Shown here in pieces: positions 1 through 10,526 of a DNA stretch of 41,358 nt. The position numbers and the translations under genes are program-made. The notes below the pieces were generated by a model, which worked only from the letters and a program-made list of their open reading frames with translations, did not search any database and was not told the origin of the DNA. The stretch's first letter is position 1, and each line of letters begins with the position of its first letter. This stretch comes from Alphaproteobacteria bacterium (GTDB lineage: Bacteria; Pseudomonadota; Alphaproteobacteria; Reyranellales; Reyranellaceae), in the NCBI GenBank assembly GCA_010032545.1, contig RGPT01000008.1:1-41358 (forward strand), given 5' to 3'.

Positions 1-1
1 C

Positions 2-484
2 GGCGTCACCACCGGCATCGACATGGCGCTGGCCCTGGTCGAGGCCGACCTTGGCGCCGCCGCCGCCAACCTGATCGCGCGGCATTTCGTGCTCTACGCC
101 CGCCGGCCGGGCTATCAGTCGCAGTTCAGCCCGCTGCTGCAGGCCCAGACCTCAGCCCAGAGCGCAGCAGAGACGCCGTTCGTGAAGCTGATCGACTGGA
201 TGCAGGCCCATCTCGACCAGCGGCTCGACGTACCGGCGCTGGCCGCGCGCGCCGGCCTGTCGGAGCGCAGCTTCTATCGCAAGTTCACCGACGCTACCGG
301 CAAGACACCGGCGCACTTCGTGGAAAGCCTGCGGCTCGACGCGGCGCGCACGCTGCTTGGCCAAGGCCTGCCGTTGAAGGCAATCGCCGGCAAGATCGGC
401 CTGCGTTCCCCGGCGCGCCTCGGCCGCGCCTTCGAACGCCGCTTCGGCATGGCGCCGACTCTGTTCCGCGAGATGCACGCTTGA
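2..484 (+). CDS. GlxA-type AraC-family transcriptional regulator, C-terminal part (5' truncated by window edge)
   Basis: Frame is open upstream of the ATG at 23 (GVTTGIDMALALVEADLG...ANLIARHFVLYARRPGYQSQFSPLL), typical of the DJ-1/PfpI-AraC linker; HTH AARAGLSERSFYRKFTDATGKTPAHFVESLRLDAAR. Confidence 0.9.
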   Translation, partial: GVTTGIDMALALVEADLGAAAANLIARHFVLYARRPGYQSQFSPLLQAQTSAQSAAETPFVKLIDWMQAHLDQRLDVPALAARAGLSERSFYRKFTDATGKTPAHFVESLRLDAARTLLGQGLPLKAIAGKIGLRSPARLGRAFERRFGMAPTLFREMHA

Positions 485-802
485 AGTGAAGCGCTATTTC
501 TCCTGGAATCCAGGCCGCAAGCAGACTTCCGAGCCCGCACGGCGCGCTGTTTGCCGGCAGGTTGATCGTGGCCATCCGTCATGCGTAGCAGAATGTCGCG
601 AAGGATTTGACGGACCGATGCCGCTCTTCATCAAGATCATGGCCGCGCTCGGCACTCTGGCCATGTCGTGGTGTGCCAGTTGTCGGACGTGTATGGAATG
701 CGACACGACATATCCGACAAGGCCGACAAATTTCAAACTGACCCACTACCCGATCTCGCCAGTGCAGGACGGGCAGGTCTTCGTCTGCCACCAGGCGAGG
801 TT

Positions 803-997
803 CTAGGGCGCGGGCGTCGCCGTCGCGATGGGGCGGAACGACCCGACCAGCGTCGCGACCCAGCCGAGGATTGCCCATCCCGGCAGCCAGTTCAGCGCGA
901 CGATCAGCTTCCAGTCCGGATAATGAAAACGATCGGCCCTGCGCGGCGAAGAATCCAGCCTCGCAATCGAGAGCCGGGAGAGCCAAGGCGGACGCTG
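803..997 (-). pseudogene. Remnant resembling a superinfection-immunity (Imm_superinfect-like) membrane protein, 5' part missing
   Basis: Minus-strand translation ...DRFHYPDWKLIVALNWLPGWAILGWVATLVGSF... resembles the family pattern 'hpnrlaIvlLNlllGWTvIGWvvaLvWa'; open frame 803-997 has no ATG/GTG/TTG start. Confidence 0.4.
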
Positions 998-1012
998 CTA
1001 GCCTTGGATTCG

Positions 1013-1543
1013 ATGCGAGGCGTTCTGAAAGCGGCACTGCTGCTGTCCGTTCTCCTGCCGGCCGCAGCGTCGGCGGACAGCCAGGAAGAGGCAGAGCGGC
1101 TCTGCGCCCGCGCCGGCCGCAACGGCGCGATATTCGAGATGCTGAATCTTGCCGCCACGGCGAGCGGGAGCCCGACGGCCGGGGTCGTCGCCTGCAACTG
1201 GACCTTCGCCGCTGCCGGCGCGCCGGCGGGCCGCGTCGACCTGACGCTGCGGCTCGAGACCAGCCTCTTTGCGAACGAGACCATTGCCCGGTTCGCCATG
1301 ACGGCGGCGCTGTTGCCCGAGAACAACCGCGGCTGGGCCGTCGAGGCGCTGCCGCGGCTGGGCGACGGCGGCGTGGTGCGCACCGCGACGAAGGACGGGC
1401 TGTTGCGCGAGATGATGATCGAGGCGGTGAAGGGACGGCGGCACTTCGTACTGACGGCGCGGCCGGGGCACGACCGCGCCGGCAACCATCGCCTGCCCGG
1501 GCAGGTCGTGAGCTTCATCGGGGTCGGCCTCGGCGGGCTCTAG
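1013..1543 (+). CDS. Secreted hypothetical protein with signal peptide
   Basis: Internal ATG of ORF 668..1543 gives MRGVLKAALLLSVLLPAAASADSQEEAERLC..., a classical signal peptide; the upstream part of the ORF looks non-coding. Confidence 0.65.
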   Translation: MRGVLKAALLLSVLLPAAASADSQEEAERLCARAGRNGAIFEMLNLAATASGSPTAGVVACNWTFAAAGAPAGRVDLTLRLETSLFANETIARFAMTAALLPENNRGWAVEALPRLGDGGVVRTATKDGLLREMMIEAVKGRRHFVLTARPGHDRAGNHRLPGQVVSFIGVGLGGL

Positions 1544-1579
1544 ATCAGTGGGGAGCGAGGCGACAGCGGTTTCGTATGC

Positions 1580-2176
1580 CTAGGCATGCCGCACCGCCAT
1601 GAACAGCGATACCAGGAAGGGCATGGTGAAGGACACCCAGAAGCGCCACTCGTTGCCGCGCGCGAGCGCGTCGGAAGTCTCGAGGACCGCCACGTCGGGT
1701 GACGCCGGATCGTAGCGGGCCGTTACCGCGGCGCCCGCCTTGTAGTCCTCGGCGAGGCGAAAGATCAGGTCCTTGTCGGCGATGAAGCGCGGCGCGAAGC
1801 CCAGCGTCGTCGCCGTGTGGGTCCGCCTCCCCACGGTGTAGACATACTCGACATCCAGCGCCCACAGGGCAGACCAGGCGGTTATTCGCCGCTCGACCGC
1901 GCTCGACCGGATGATCGCAGGTGCGGTCGGCCACGATCGGGCGGCGGCGTTCATGGCCTCCCTGAATTTGCGATCGGCGACATGATACGCCGCGACGGGA
2001 AAGCATATCGTTCCCAGCAGGCCGAAGGCAGCCAGGGCCGAGGCCTCCTGGCCCACGAGCTGGAAATCGTCGAACCCGCCCAGCAGCAGGACCCCGAAGA
2101 AGGGGAGGGCAGCCCCCAGGAGCGGCGCGATGAGGAAAGCGGCTCGCCAGAAGTCGGCACGCGAGGCATCGATCAT
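1580..2176 (-). CDS. DUF3592-like membrane protein
   Basis: MIDASRADFWRAAFLIAPLLGAALPFFGVLLLG...; VEYVYTVGRRTHTATTLGFAPRF...AEDYKAGAAVTARYDPASPDVAVLE is the DUF3592 pattern with terminal TM helices; internal start chosen over 2335. Confidence 0.65.
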   Translation of the reverse strand: MIDASRADFWRAAFLIAPLLGAALPFFGVLLLGGFDDFQLVGQEASALAAFGLLGTICFPVAAYHVADRKFREAMNAAARSWPTAPAIIRSSAVERRITAWSALWALDVEYVYTVGRRTHTATTLGFAPRFIADKDLIFRLAEDYKAGAAVTARYDPASPDVAVLETSDALARGNEWRFWVSFTMPFLVSLFMAVRHA

Positions 2177-2829
2177 GGGGACGCGAACCGGTTCTTGAGT
2201 GAGATCGAGGCGTATACGTGCGTCGAAAGGAACAGGCTCATCGGCAAACCATCCAGCGACAACCGACGATGCTCTGCTCGCCATCACCGTCACAGCAACG
2301 AGAGCCGTATTCCGCCGGCTTTGCAAGCCCCCCAACGACTTGTCGGCAAGTCGACCTTTCGGAAGGGATCACCGATCCATTCGACCGTGGCGTTTGCGAT
2401 ACGCGTCTTCTCGCTCGTCGTGAGACGTCTTGAACGAAATCAATCGACTGCGGCCACTGTGCCGGATCGTGATCAGATGAGAGCACAGGGCTGTCTGCAC
2501 AAAACGCATATGCATCGGCGATCTTGACGATAAATAATATTTATCCTATATATAGCCTATGAAGACGATGCAGACATGCGCCGGAAGTATGACGATTGGG
2601 GATGTTTCTGTCGTCCTTGATAGGAAGTCGCGGCTGAAGGGGAAGGGCCGGGCTTTCGAGGCAACACGTCTTTCGCGGCGGCGTCGGTAACCATGGGGCT
2701 GCGTCGAGGGGGAGAGGAAGGTGAGAAATGTCCCACTTTCTTTCCCATTCTCATCCGGAATAGCGCCGGTAAATCAATGTCTTGAGGCCGAAAAGGCCGC
2801 GCAAGATAGGACGGGTTCCCGCGCCGGGA

Positions 2830-4203
2830 CTAGTGCCGCAGCCTGAGGCTTCCGATCAGCAGCGCCAGGGCGGCGAAGCCCGCGCCCAGCCAGATCGCGG
2901 CGCGGGCGGCGTCCGCGGCCCCGCCGTCCGAGAAGTCGAACAGGCCGAACACCAGCGCCACCAGGGCCGCACCCATCGTCTGGCCGAGCGTGCGGGCTGT
3001 GGCGATGATGCCGCCGGCGCTGCCGCTCCTTTCACGCGGCACGGCGTTCATCATCAGCCGGTTGTTGGGTGCGGCGAAGATGCCGAAGCCCATGCCGCAC
3101 AGCACCAGCCGCCACATGATGTTGGCGGCCGAGGGATCGGGCGGCAGCAGGGCGGTCAGCACGAGGCCCGCGGTCATGAAGGTGAGGCCGATGATCCCCA
3201 GGAAGCCCGCATGGTGGCGGTCGGCGAGGCGGCCCGCGATCGGTGCCATGAAGGCCAGCGCCAGCGGCCAGGCGGTCAGCAGAATGCCGGTGTCGGTGGC
3301 GCTCCTGCCCAGCACGGTGGCGAAGAAGAACGGCAGGCTGACGAAGGCCAGTCCCTGGGCGGTGAAGGTGCACGCGGCGGCGGAGATCGACAGCGAGAAG
3401 ATCGGCCGGCGGAAGACCTCGACCGGCATCATGGCGTCGGCGAGCCGGGTCTGGCGCCATACGAACAGCGTGCCCAGCAGCACGGCGGCCGCGAGTTCGG
3501 ACACGATCTGCCAGGGGGCATGGCCATGGCCCACGCCGTCGATGCCGAGGATCAGCAGGCCGAAGGTGAAGCCCGACAGGAGGGCGGAGAGAACGTCGAA
3601 CGGGCGGCGCGTGTGGGCGGTGTGCGGCAGGTACTTTTCGGCGAGCACGAACGAGACCACGCCCAGCGGCACATAGACGGCGAACAGCATCGGCCAGGAG
3701 GTGATGCTGAGCAGCGCGGCGCCGAGCGAGGGGCCGGCGGCCAGCGACGTGGCGACCACGGTGGTGTTGAAGCCGAGGCCGCGGCCGAGCTGGGCGCGGG
3801 GATAGATCGAGCGCACCAGCGCCGGCTGGATCGCCATGATGGCCGAGCCGCCCAGCCCCTGCACGACGCGGGCCGCGATAAGCCAGGGCAGCGACGGCGC
3901 CAGCGCGCAGCCGAGAGAGGCCACGCAGAAGAGCGCGAGGCCAAAACGGTAGACGTGGCGGTAGCCCACGATGTCGGCCAGTGCCGCGACCGGCAGCAGG
4001 CAGACCATCAGCGCGATCTGGCTCGCATTGACGATCCAGATCGAGCTCTCGGCCGTGATTCTCAGGTCCTGCGCGATGTAGGGCAGCGCAAGGTTGGTCA
4101 TCGAGTTGCTCAGCACCGACATGCTGAGCCCGATGGTGATCGTGGCTACTGCCAGCAGCCGCGGCAGGCCGGCGGGCATGCCGTCCTGGACGGGTTCCGC
4201 CAT
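2830..4203 (-). CDS. MFS transporter (DHA2-like drug/solute exporter)
   Basis: 457 aa with multiple TM segments; MSVLSNSMTNLALPYIAQDLRI, IWIVNASQIALMVCLLPVAALADIVGYRHVY. Confidence 0.9.
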   Translation of the reverse strand: MAEPVQDGMPAGLPRLLAVATITIGLSMSVLSNSMTNLALPYIAQDLRITAESSIWIVNASQIALMVCLLPVAALADIVGYRHVYRFGLALFCVASLGCALAPSLPWLIAARVVQGLGGSAIMAIQPALVRSIYPRAQLGRGLGFNTTVVATSLAAGPSLGAALLSITSWPMLFAVYVPLGVVSFVLAEKYLPHTAHTRRPFDVLSALLSGFTFGLLILGIDGVGHGHAPWQIVSELAAAVLLGTLFVWRQTRLADAMMPVEVFRRPIFSLSISAAACTFTAQGLAFVSLPFFFATVLGRSATDTGILLTAWPLALAFMAPIAGRLADRHHAGFLGIIGLTFMTAGLVLTALLPPDPSAANIMWRLVLCGMGFGIFAAPNNRLMMNAVPRERSGSAGGIIATARTLGQTMGAALVALVFGLFDFSDGGAADAARAAIWLGAGFAALALLIGSLRLRH

Positions 4204-4206
4204 TGG

Positions 4207-5082
4207 CTACTGCGGAACGGTCGGCGCGTCGCCGGCGACGGTCGTGCGCTGCATCAGGCGCTTGTGCTTGACGGCATCGTAGGCGGTGGCGCGGTGCAGC
4301 ACCGCGCGGTTGTCCCAGACGATGACGTCGCCCTCGCGCCAGGCATGCGACAGGGTGAACTCGGGCCGCGTCGCCCGCCAGGTGAGCTCATGGAGCAGGG
4401 CGTCGCTCATCGGCTTGGGCAGGCCCTCGATGTGGCCGCAGTGGGCGCCGATGTAGAGCGCGCGGCGGCCGTTGATCGGGTTGTCGCGGTACATGCGCTG
4501 CCTGACCGGTGGATACTCGGCCAGCGACTTGGCGCTCAGGATGCCGGGCTGCACGCGGTTGCGGGAATAGACCAGCGCATGCTCGGCGATCATCGGCCCC
4601 ACCGTGGCCCGCAGCGCCGGCGGCAGGGCGTCCCAGGCGGCGCGCATCGAGCAGAACTCGGTGTTGCCGCCCTCGGGCGGGCAGATGCGCGTGGCCAGGA
4701 CCGAACACAGCGACGGGATGCGCTTGAAGGAGGAGTCGGAGTGCCAGAAGTAGTTGGCCTTCTGGTAGATCATGCGGATGTCGTCCGACGGGATCGGCTC
4801 GCCGGTGTTGATGTCGAGGTTGGACTGGCGTGCGAACTTGGTGCCGGCCGCCGGATTGGCGCTTAGCGTCGTCTCCAACGGGCCGAAGTTCTCGCTGAAC
4901 TCGATCTGCTTGTCGTCGTCCATCGGCTGGTCGCGGAAGACCAGCACGGAATGCTCCTCGAATGCGGCCCGGATCGGGCCGAACTCGCGGGCCGAGAGCG
5001 GGCGCGTGATGTCGATGCCGCTGATCTCCGCGCCGAACAGCGGGTGCAGCTTGCGGACGGTGATGGGGCCGGTGTTGCGCAT
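4207..5082 (-). CDS. TauD/TfdA family alpha-ketoglutarate-dependent dioxygenase
   Basis: LHPLFGAEISGIDITRPLS, HSDSSFKRIPSLCSVLATRICPPEGGNTEFCSM, VIVWDNRAVLHRAT motifs. Confidence 0.92.
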   Translation of the reverse strand: MRNTGPITVRKLHPLFGAEISGIDITRPLSAREFGPIRAAFEEHSVLVFRDQPMDDDKQIEFSENFGPLETTLSANPAAGTKFARQSNLDINTGEPIPSDDIRMIYQKANYFWHSDSSFKRIPSLCSVLATRICPPEGGNTEFCSMRAAWDALPPALRATVGPMIAEHALVYSRNRVQPGILSAKSLAEYPPVRQRMYRDNPINGRRALYIGAHCGHIEGLPKPMSDALLHELTWRATRPEFTLSHAWREGDVIVWDNRAVLHRATAYDAVKHKRLMQRTTVAGDAPTVPQ

Positions 5083-5103
5083 GATGCCTCGCTCCTGTTG
5101 GCC

Positions 5104-6333
5104 TCAGTCCACGATCGCCTGGTAAGTCAGCACGCGCAGTTCGCGGCGGATCGGATAGGTCGAGGACGGCATGAGCTGGGCCAGCAGCACCACGGCCATG
5201 TCCTCGGCCGGGTCGATCCAGAACGCCGTCGAGGCGGCGCCGCCCCAGGCATACTCGCCGGGCGAGCCCGCGATCATGGCCTTGGCAGGGTCGATCATCA
5301 CCGAAAAGCCCAGCCCGAAGCCGATGCCGGTGTAGGTCGACTCCGAGAAGCGCGGCGTGCCCATGTCGGCCATGTCGCCGTTGAGGTGGTTCATGGTCAT
5401 GAGTTCGACCGTCTTGCGGCCGAGCAGGCGGACGCCGTCCAACTCGCCCTTGTTCAGCATGAACCTGCAGAAGCGGAGATAATCCGAAGCCGTCGAGACC
5501 AGGCCACCGCCGCCCGAGTTCACGGTGCGTGGCGCGAGGTAGCGGCTCTTCGCCGGATCGTCGATCAGGTCGAGCTTGCCGCCGGGACCAGCGCTGTAGT
5601 TGGCGGCGAGGCGCTCATGCTTGACCTCCGGCACATGGAAATCGGTGTCGACCATGCCGAGCGGCCGGATGACCTTCTCCTTGAGGTAGACTTCGAAAGG
5701 CTGGCCGGAAATAACTTCCACGAGATAGCCGAGGACATCGGTCGCGACGCTATAATTCCAGGCCTTGCCCGGCTGCGCGATCAGCGGAAGGCCCGCCAGC
5801 CGCTCGACCACCTCTTTCAGGCTGGTGGTGTCGGTTTGGAAATCGACGCCGCCCTGCTTGGCGCGGTAGGCCGCGTCGACCGGATTGCTCTCCATGAAGC
5901 CATAGGTCAGGCCCGAGGTGTGGGTCAGCAGGTCGCGGAAATTGATCTCGCGTTCGGCCGGCACGGTCTCGATCTTGCCGCGGCTGCCGCCGCTCATGAC
6001 CCGCGGGTTGGCGAAGGCGGGGATGAACCTCGAGATCGGGTCGTCGAGCTGGAAGCGGCCTTCCTCGTAGAGCATCATGATGGCTGTCGAGGTGAGCGGC
6101 TTGGTCATGGAATAGATGCGGAAGATGGTGTCGGGCCGCATCGGCTTGTTGCGTGCGACATCGGCCTTGCCGGCCACCTCGGCGAAGGCGAGCTCGCCCT
6201 TGCGCATGATGCAGGTCACCATGCCGGCCAGCTTTCCACTGTCGACCCAATGGTTCATCCACTTGCGCACGCGGTCGAGCCGCGCTGCGGAAAGGCCGAC
6301 CTGTTCGGGGGCGACGAGCGGCAGCGTGTCCAT
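5104..6333 (-). CDS. Serine hydrolase, class C beta-lactamase/esterase family
   Basis: FRIYSMTKPLTSTA (SxxK), YSVATDVLGYLVEVISGQPFEVYLKEKVIRPLGM, C-terminal YAWGGAASTAFWIDP. Confidence 0.92.
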   Translation of the reverse strand: MDTLPLVAPEQVGLSAARLDRVRKWMNHWVDSGKLAGMVTCIMRKGELAFAEVAGKADVARNKPMRPDTIFRIYSMTKPLTSTAIMMLYEEGRFQLDDPISRFIPAFANPRVMSGGSRGKIETVPAEREINFRDLLTHTSGLTYGFMESNPVDAAYRAKQGGVDFQTDTTSLKEVVERLAGLPLIAQPGKAWNYSVATDVLGYLVEVISGQPFEVYLKEKVIRPLGMVDTDFHVPEVKHERLAANYSAGPGGKLDLIDDPAKSRYLAPRTVNSGGGGLVSTASDYLRFCRFMLNKGELDGVRLLGRKTVELMTMNHLNGDMADMGTPRFSESTYTGIGFGLGFSVMIDPAKAMIAGSPGEYAWGGAASTAFWIDPAEDMAVVLLAQLMPSSTYPIRRELRVLTYQAIVD

Positions 6334-6407
6334 GGCGATCCTCCTCGGTAGACCGCTACACTAGCGCAGGAAACGATGGCCAGACACGCCAGAAACGGGA
6401 GGGAGCA

Positions 6408-7307
6408 ATGGCAAGATTGTGCGAGGGACGGGTGGCGATCGTGACCGGTGGCGCCCGCGGCGTCGGCCGCGAGCACTGCCTGATGCTGGCCGAGCATGGC
6501 GCCAAGGTCGTGGTCAACGACCTGGGCGGCGACCGCGCCGGCGCTGGCCAGGACATTTCGGCCGCCCAGCAGGTGGTGAACGAGATCAAGGCCAAGGGCG
6601 GCGAGGCGGTGGCCAATGGTGACGACGTCTCCGACTGGAATGGCGCCAAGCGCATGATCGACCAGGCGGTCTCGGCCTTCGGCAAACTGGATGCCGTGGT
6701 GCTGAACGCCGGCATCCTGCGCGACCGCATGCTGGTCAACATGAGCGAACAGGAGTGGGACGCCGTCATCAAGGTGCACCTCAAGGGCACCTTTGCGCCC
6801 GCCCGCCACGCCGCCGCCTACTGGCGCGACCAGGCCAAGGCAAAGGGCGGTCCGGTCGATGCGCGCATCATCACCACCACCTCGGTGTCCGGCATCTACG
6901 GCAACATCGGCCAGACCAACTACGGTGCTGCCAAGGCCGGCATCGCCTCGTTCACGGTCATCGCCGCACGTGAACTGGCCCGCTACGGCGTCACGGTGAA
7001 CTCGATCTCGCCCTCGGCCTTCACCCGCATGACCGAGGACCTGCGCACCTACACCGAGGAGGACAAGGAGACGCGTAGCCCGAAGTGGATCGCGCCGGTC
7101 GCCACCTGGCTGGTGAGCGAGGAAAGCCGCGAGATCACTGGCCGCGTCTTCCAGGCCGGCAACGGTCAGTTCGCCGTGGCCGAAGGCTGGCACAAGGGCC
7201 CGGAAGCCAAACCGGTCCTCGATCCGCGCCAGGCCGGCAAGATCCTGACGGAGCTTGCCAGGAAGGCACGCAAGAACGCCGGCATGAACGGCCTCGATCT
7301 CGATTGA
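6408..7307 (+). CDS. SDR family NAD(P)-dependent oxidoreductase
   Basis: VAIVTGGARGVGREHCLMLAEHGAKVVVNDLGG, NAGILRDRML, S...YGAAKAGI catalytic motif. Confidence 0.95.
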   Translation: MARLCEGRVAIVTGGARGVGREHCLMLAEHGAKVVVNDLGGDRAGAGQDISAAQQVVNEIKAKGGEAVANGDDVSDWNGAKRMIDQAVSAFGKLDAVVLNAGILRDRMLVNMSEQEWDAVIKVHLKGTFAPARHAAAYWRDQAKAKGGPVDARIITTTSVSGIYGNIGQTNYGAAKAGIASFTVIAARELARYGVTVNSISPSAFTRMTEDLRTYTEEDKETRSPKWIAPVATWLVSEESREITGRVFQAGNGQFAVAEGWHKGPEAKPVLDPRQAGKILTELARKARKNAGMNGLDLD

Positions 7308-7325
7308 TGTGAAGGGAAGACAGTC

Positions 7326-8117
7326 ATGAGCAAGATCAACCGACGTACCGTCCTGGCGGTCAGCACCGCAGCCGCCCTCGCACCATCGTCGCTCCGCGCC
7401 CAGGCGTGGCCCGCCAAATCGATCCGCTGGGTGGTGCCCTACACGGCGGGCGGCCTCACCGACTCGGTGACCAGGCTGACGCTCGAGAAGATGAACGTCG
7501 GCCAGCCCTTCGTGGTCGACAACAAGCCCGGCGCCAATTCGCTCATCGGGGCGGAGATCGTCGCCAACGCGCCACCGGACGGTTACACCTTCCTGACGGT
7601 GATCGCAGCCCACGCCGCCAACAAGACGCTCTATGCCGGCAAGCTGAAGTTCGATCCGGTGACGAGCTTCGCGCCGGTGTCCCTCGTCGGCATCGCTCCG
7701 ATCATGCTCCTGGTGACCAACGACCTGCCGGTGAAGAACGTGGGCGAGCTGATCGCCTATGCCAAGGCCAACCCTGGCAAGATCTCGTTCGGCTCGTCCG
7801 GCGTGGGAGCGGCCGCCCACCTCACCAGCGAGCTCATCATGCAGGTGACCGGCACCAAGATGGTTCATGTCCCCTACAAGGGCACGGCGCCGGCGCTGGC
7901 CGACCTGATGTCGGGCAACATCCAGATGCTGCTCGACGTGCCGATCGGCACCATGAGCCAGGTGAGGGCCGGCAAGGTTCGGGCGCTGGCCATGATGTCG
8001 AAGGAGCGAGTGCCCGGCGCCGAGGACATCCCGACCATCGTCGAGTCGGGCGGTCCTCTGATCGAATCCTCGAGCTGGGTGATGTTTCTGGCGGCAGGTG
8101 TCAAGATCGAGTCCTGA
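7326..8117 (+). pseudogene. Bug-family (TctC-like) tripartite tricarboxylate transporter substrate-binding protein with apparent in-frame internal deletion near the C-terminus
   Basis: IRWVVPYTAGGLTDSVTRL, VVDNKPGANSLIGAEIVANAPPDGYTFL, MVHVPYKGTAPALADLMSGNIQM; ends ...SSWVMFLA-AGVKIES*, lacking the usual ~60 aa before the terminal segment. Confidence 0.8.
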
Positions 8118-8145
8118 GCCGCCGCCGGATCGACGACGTCGGAGC

Positions 8146-9044
8146 TTACCGGTCGGCCAGCCTTCTCGCGGACTCCGCCAGGAGGATCTCGTAGACGGCG
8201 GCGCACTCGTCTTCGCCGCGACCTTCGTTGACCAGGCGACCGTACCACTCCAGCGACGCGTTGAGGACCGGGGTTGCGAGGTGCAGTGCTTCGCTCTGCT
8301 CGCGGATGTACTGCAAGTCCTTCCAGACGATGTTTGCTGGCCCCGGAGCAGGTCGATAGGTGCGCGCGGCCATCATCGGTGCGCGGAAGTCGAAGACGTG
8401 CGAGCCCGCGAAGCTGTTGCCTATTGCCTCGATCATCAGCTTGGGATCCAAGCCGGATTTTGTGCCGAGGACAAAGGCCTCGGCCAGCGCCAGCGTGCTT
8501 GACGTCACGAGGAAATTGGCAACCAGCTTCGTCGCCGTGCCCGCGCCGAAGGCGCCGACATAAATCCGTCGGGCGGAAATGCCATCGAGCACCGGCGCTG
8601 CGCGCTCGACGACATCGCGATCGCCGCTGACGAACAACATGGCCTCGCGCCTGGCGACGACCGGCGGCGTACCGCTGACCGGGCAGTCGAGCATGGCTCC
8701 GCCGCGCAGGGTCATGGCATCGGCCAAGCGGCGCTTCAGCGCGATGGGGAATGTTCCCATCTCGATCACGATCAGGCGGCGGTGCGTTCCCGCCAGAAGT
8801 CCTGCAGGCGACAGGAAAGCCTCTTCCATCTGCGCTTCGCTAGCGAGTGCCGAAACGACGATGTCGCTCTCCGATGCAAGACGCGCCGCGTCGGGCTTCA
8901 AGGAGCCGCCTGTTGCGGCAAAGTCGCGGGTGCTCGGGCGGTCCACCGTTGCGACGGAGAAGCCACTGGCCTGCAGGTTGGTCGCCACAACGCGTCCGAT
9001 CCGGCCGAGGCCCAGGATGCCGACACGTAAGGGTGGTGTGGCCT

Positions 9045-9048
<4 letters not shown>
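8146..9048 (-). CDS. NAD-binding 3-hydroxyisobutyrate dehydrogenase-like oxidoreductase
   Basis: LRVGILGLGRIGRVVATNLQASGFSVATVDR, DCPVSGTPPVVARREAMLFVSG; GTG start at 9048 overlaps the livF stop (GTGA). Confidence 0.85.
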
Positions 9049-9761
<713 letters not shown>

Positions 9762-9764
9762 GGT

Positions 9765-10526
9765 TCAGACTCCGAGGTAGACTTCGCGGACCCGTGGGTC
9801 GCGCTGGATGCTGGCCATGTCGCCGCTGGCGATGATTTCGCCAAAGTAGAGTGTATGGACGGTACGGGCCACCGTCATCAGGCCCATGTCATGCGACACC
9901 AGCAGGATCGTGATGCCTTCCGCATTCAGACGCACGATCCACTCGCGAAGGTTCTCGATCTCCTGGGTATTGAGGCCCGAAGATGGCTCGTCGAGTAGCA
10001 GCAGCCGAGGCTGGCCGACCACGGCGCGCGCGAGCTCGAGGATGCGGCGCTGCCCCGCCGTCAGGCTGGCGGCAGGCCGGTCGCGCAGACCGCAGAGATG
10101 AAATCGTTCGCAGGCGGCTTCAGCGCGTTCGCGGATCACGCGCATCTGGTCTCGTGCCGCCGGCGTGCGCAGCAGGTCCTGCAACATTGTCGTGCGGGTC
10201 AGTTTGGCGCAGCCGGCCATGACGTTCTCGATCACCGTCATCTGTTCGAAGACCTGCGGCATCTGGAAGGTGCGAACGAGGCCGGCGAGGCCGCGCTTCT
10301 GGATCGTTTCACGCACCAGCGGCACGCCGCGATAGGTAACGGTACCCATCAGTGGCCGGATGTAGCCACTCACGATGTTGAATAACGTCGTCTTGCCCGA
10401 CCCGTTGGGGCCGATCAGGCCTACGATCCCGCCTTCGGGCACGTCGAAGCTGACCGATCGCAGGACGTTGAGGCCGCCAAAGCGGTGTCCGATCTCACTC
10501 AGGGACAGGATGGGTTCAGTCGGCAT
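9765..10526 (-). CDS. livG: ABC transporter ATP-binding protein (LivG-like)
   Basis: GPNGSGKTTLFNIVSGYIRP, LTAGQRRILELARAVVGQPRLLLLDEPSSGLN. Confidence 0.93.
   Translation of the reverse strand: MPTEPILSLSEIGHRFGGLNVLRSVSFDVPEGGIVGLIGPNGSGKTTLFNIVSGYIRPLMGTVTYRGVPLVRETIQKRGLAGLVRTFQMPQVFEQMTVIENVMAGCAKLTRTTMLQDLLRTPAARDQMRVIRERAEAACERFHLCGLRDRPAASLTAGQRRILELARAVVGQPRLLLLDEPSSGLNTQEIENLREWIVRLNAEGITILLVSHDMGLMTVARTVHTLYFGEIIASGDMASIQRDPRVREVYLGV

Noticed and set aside
486-806. 106-aa ORF with cysteine-rich stretch (WCASCRTCMEC)
   Set aside because: Considered as a possible small metal-binding protein, but no family resemblance, and it overlaps the 3' end of the immunity-like remnant; insufficient support.
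2782-4866. 694-aa plus-strand ORF spanning two genes in antisense
   Set aside because: Composition (R/G/A/Q/H-rich, no recognisable domain) and exact opposition to clear MFS and TauD genes mark it as a GC-rich mirror-frame artefact.
4951-6351. 466-aa plus-strand ORF
   Set aside because: Antisense to the TauD start and the serine hydrolase; no domain features.
6255-7868. 537-aa minus-strand ORF
   Set aside because: Antisense across the SDR and Bug genes; mirror-frame artefact.
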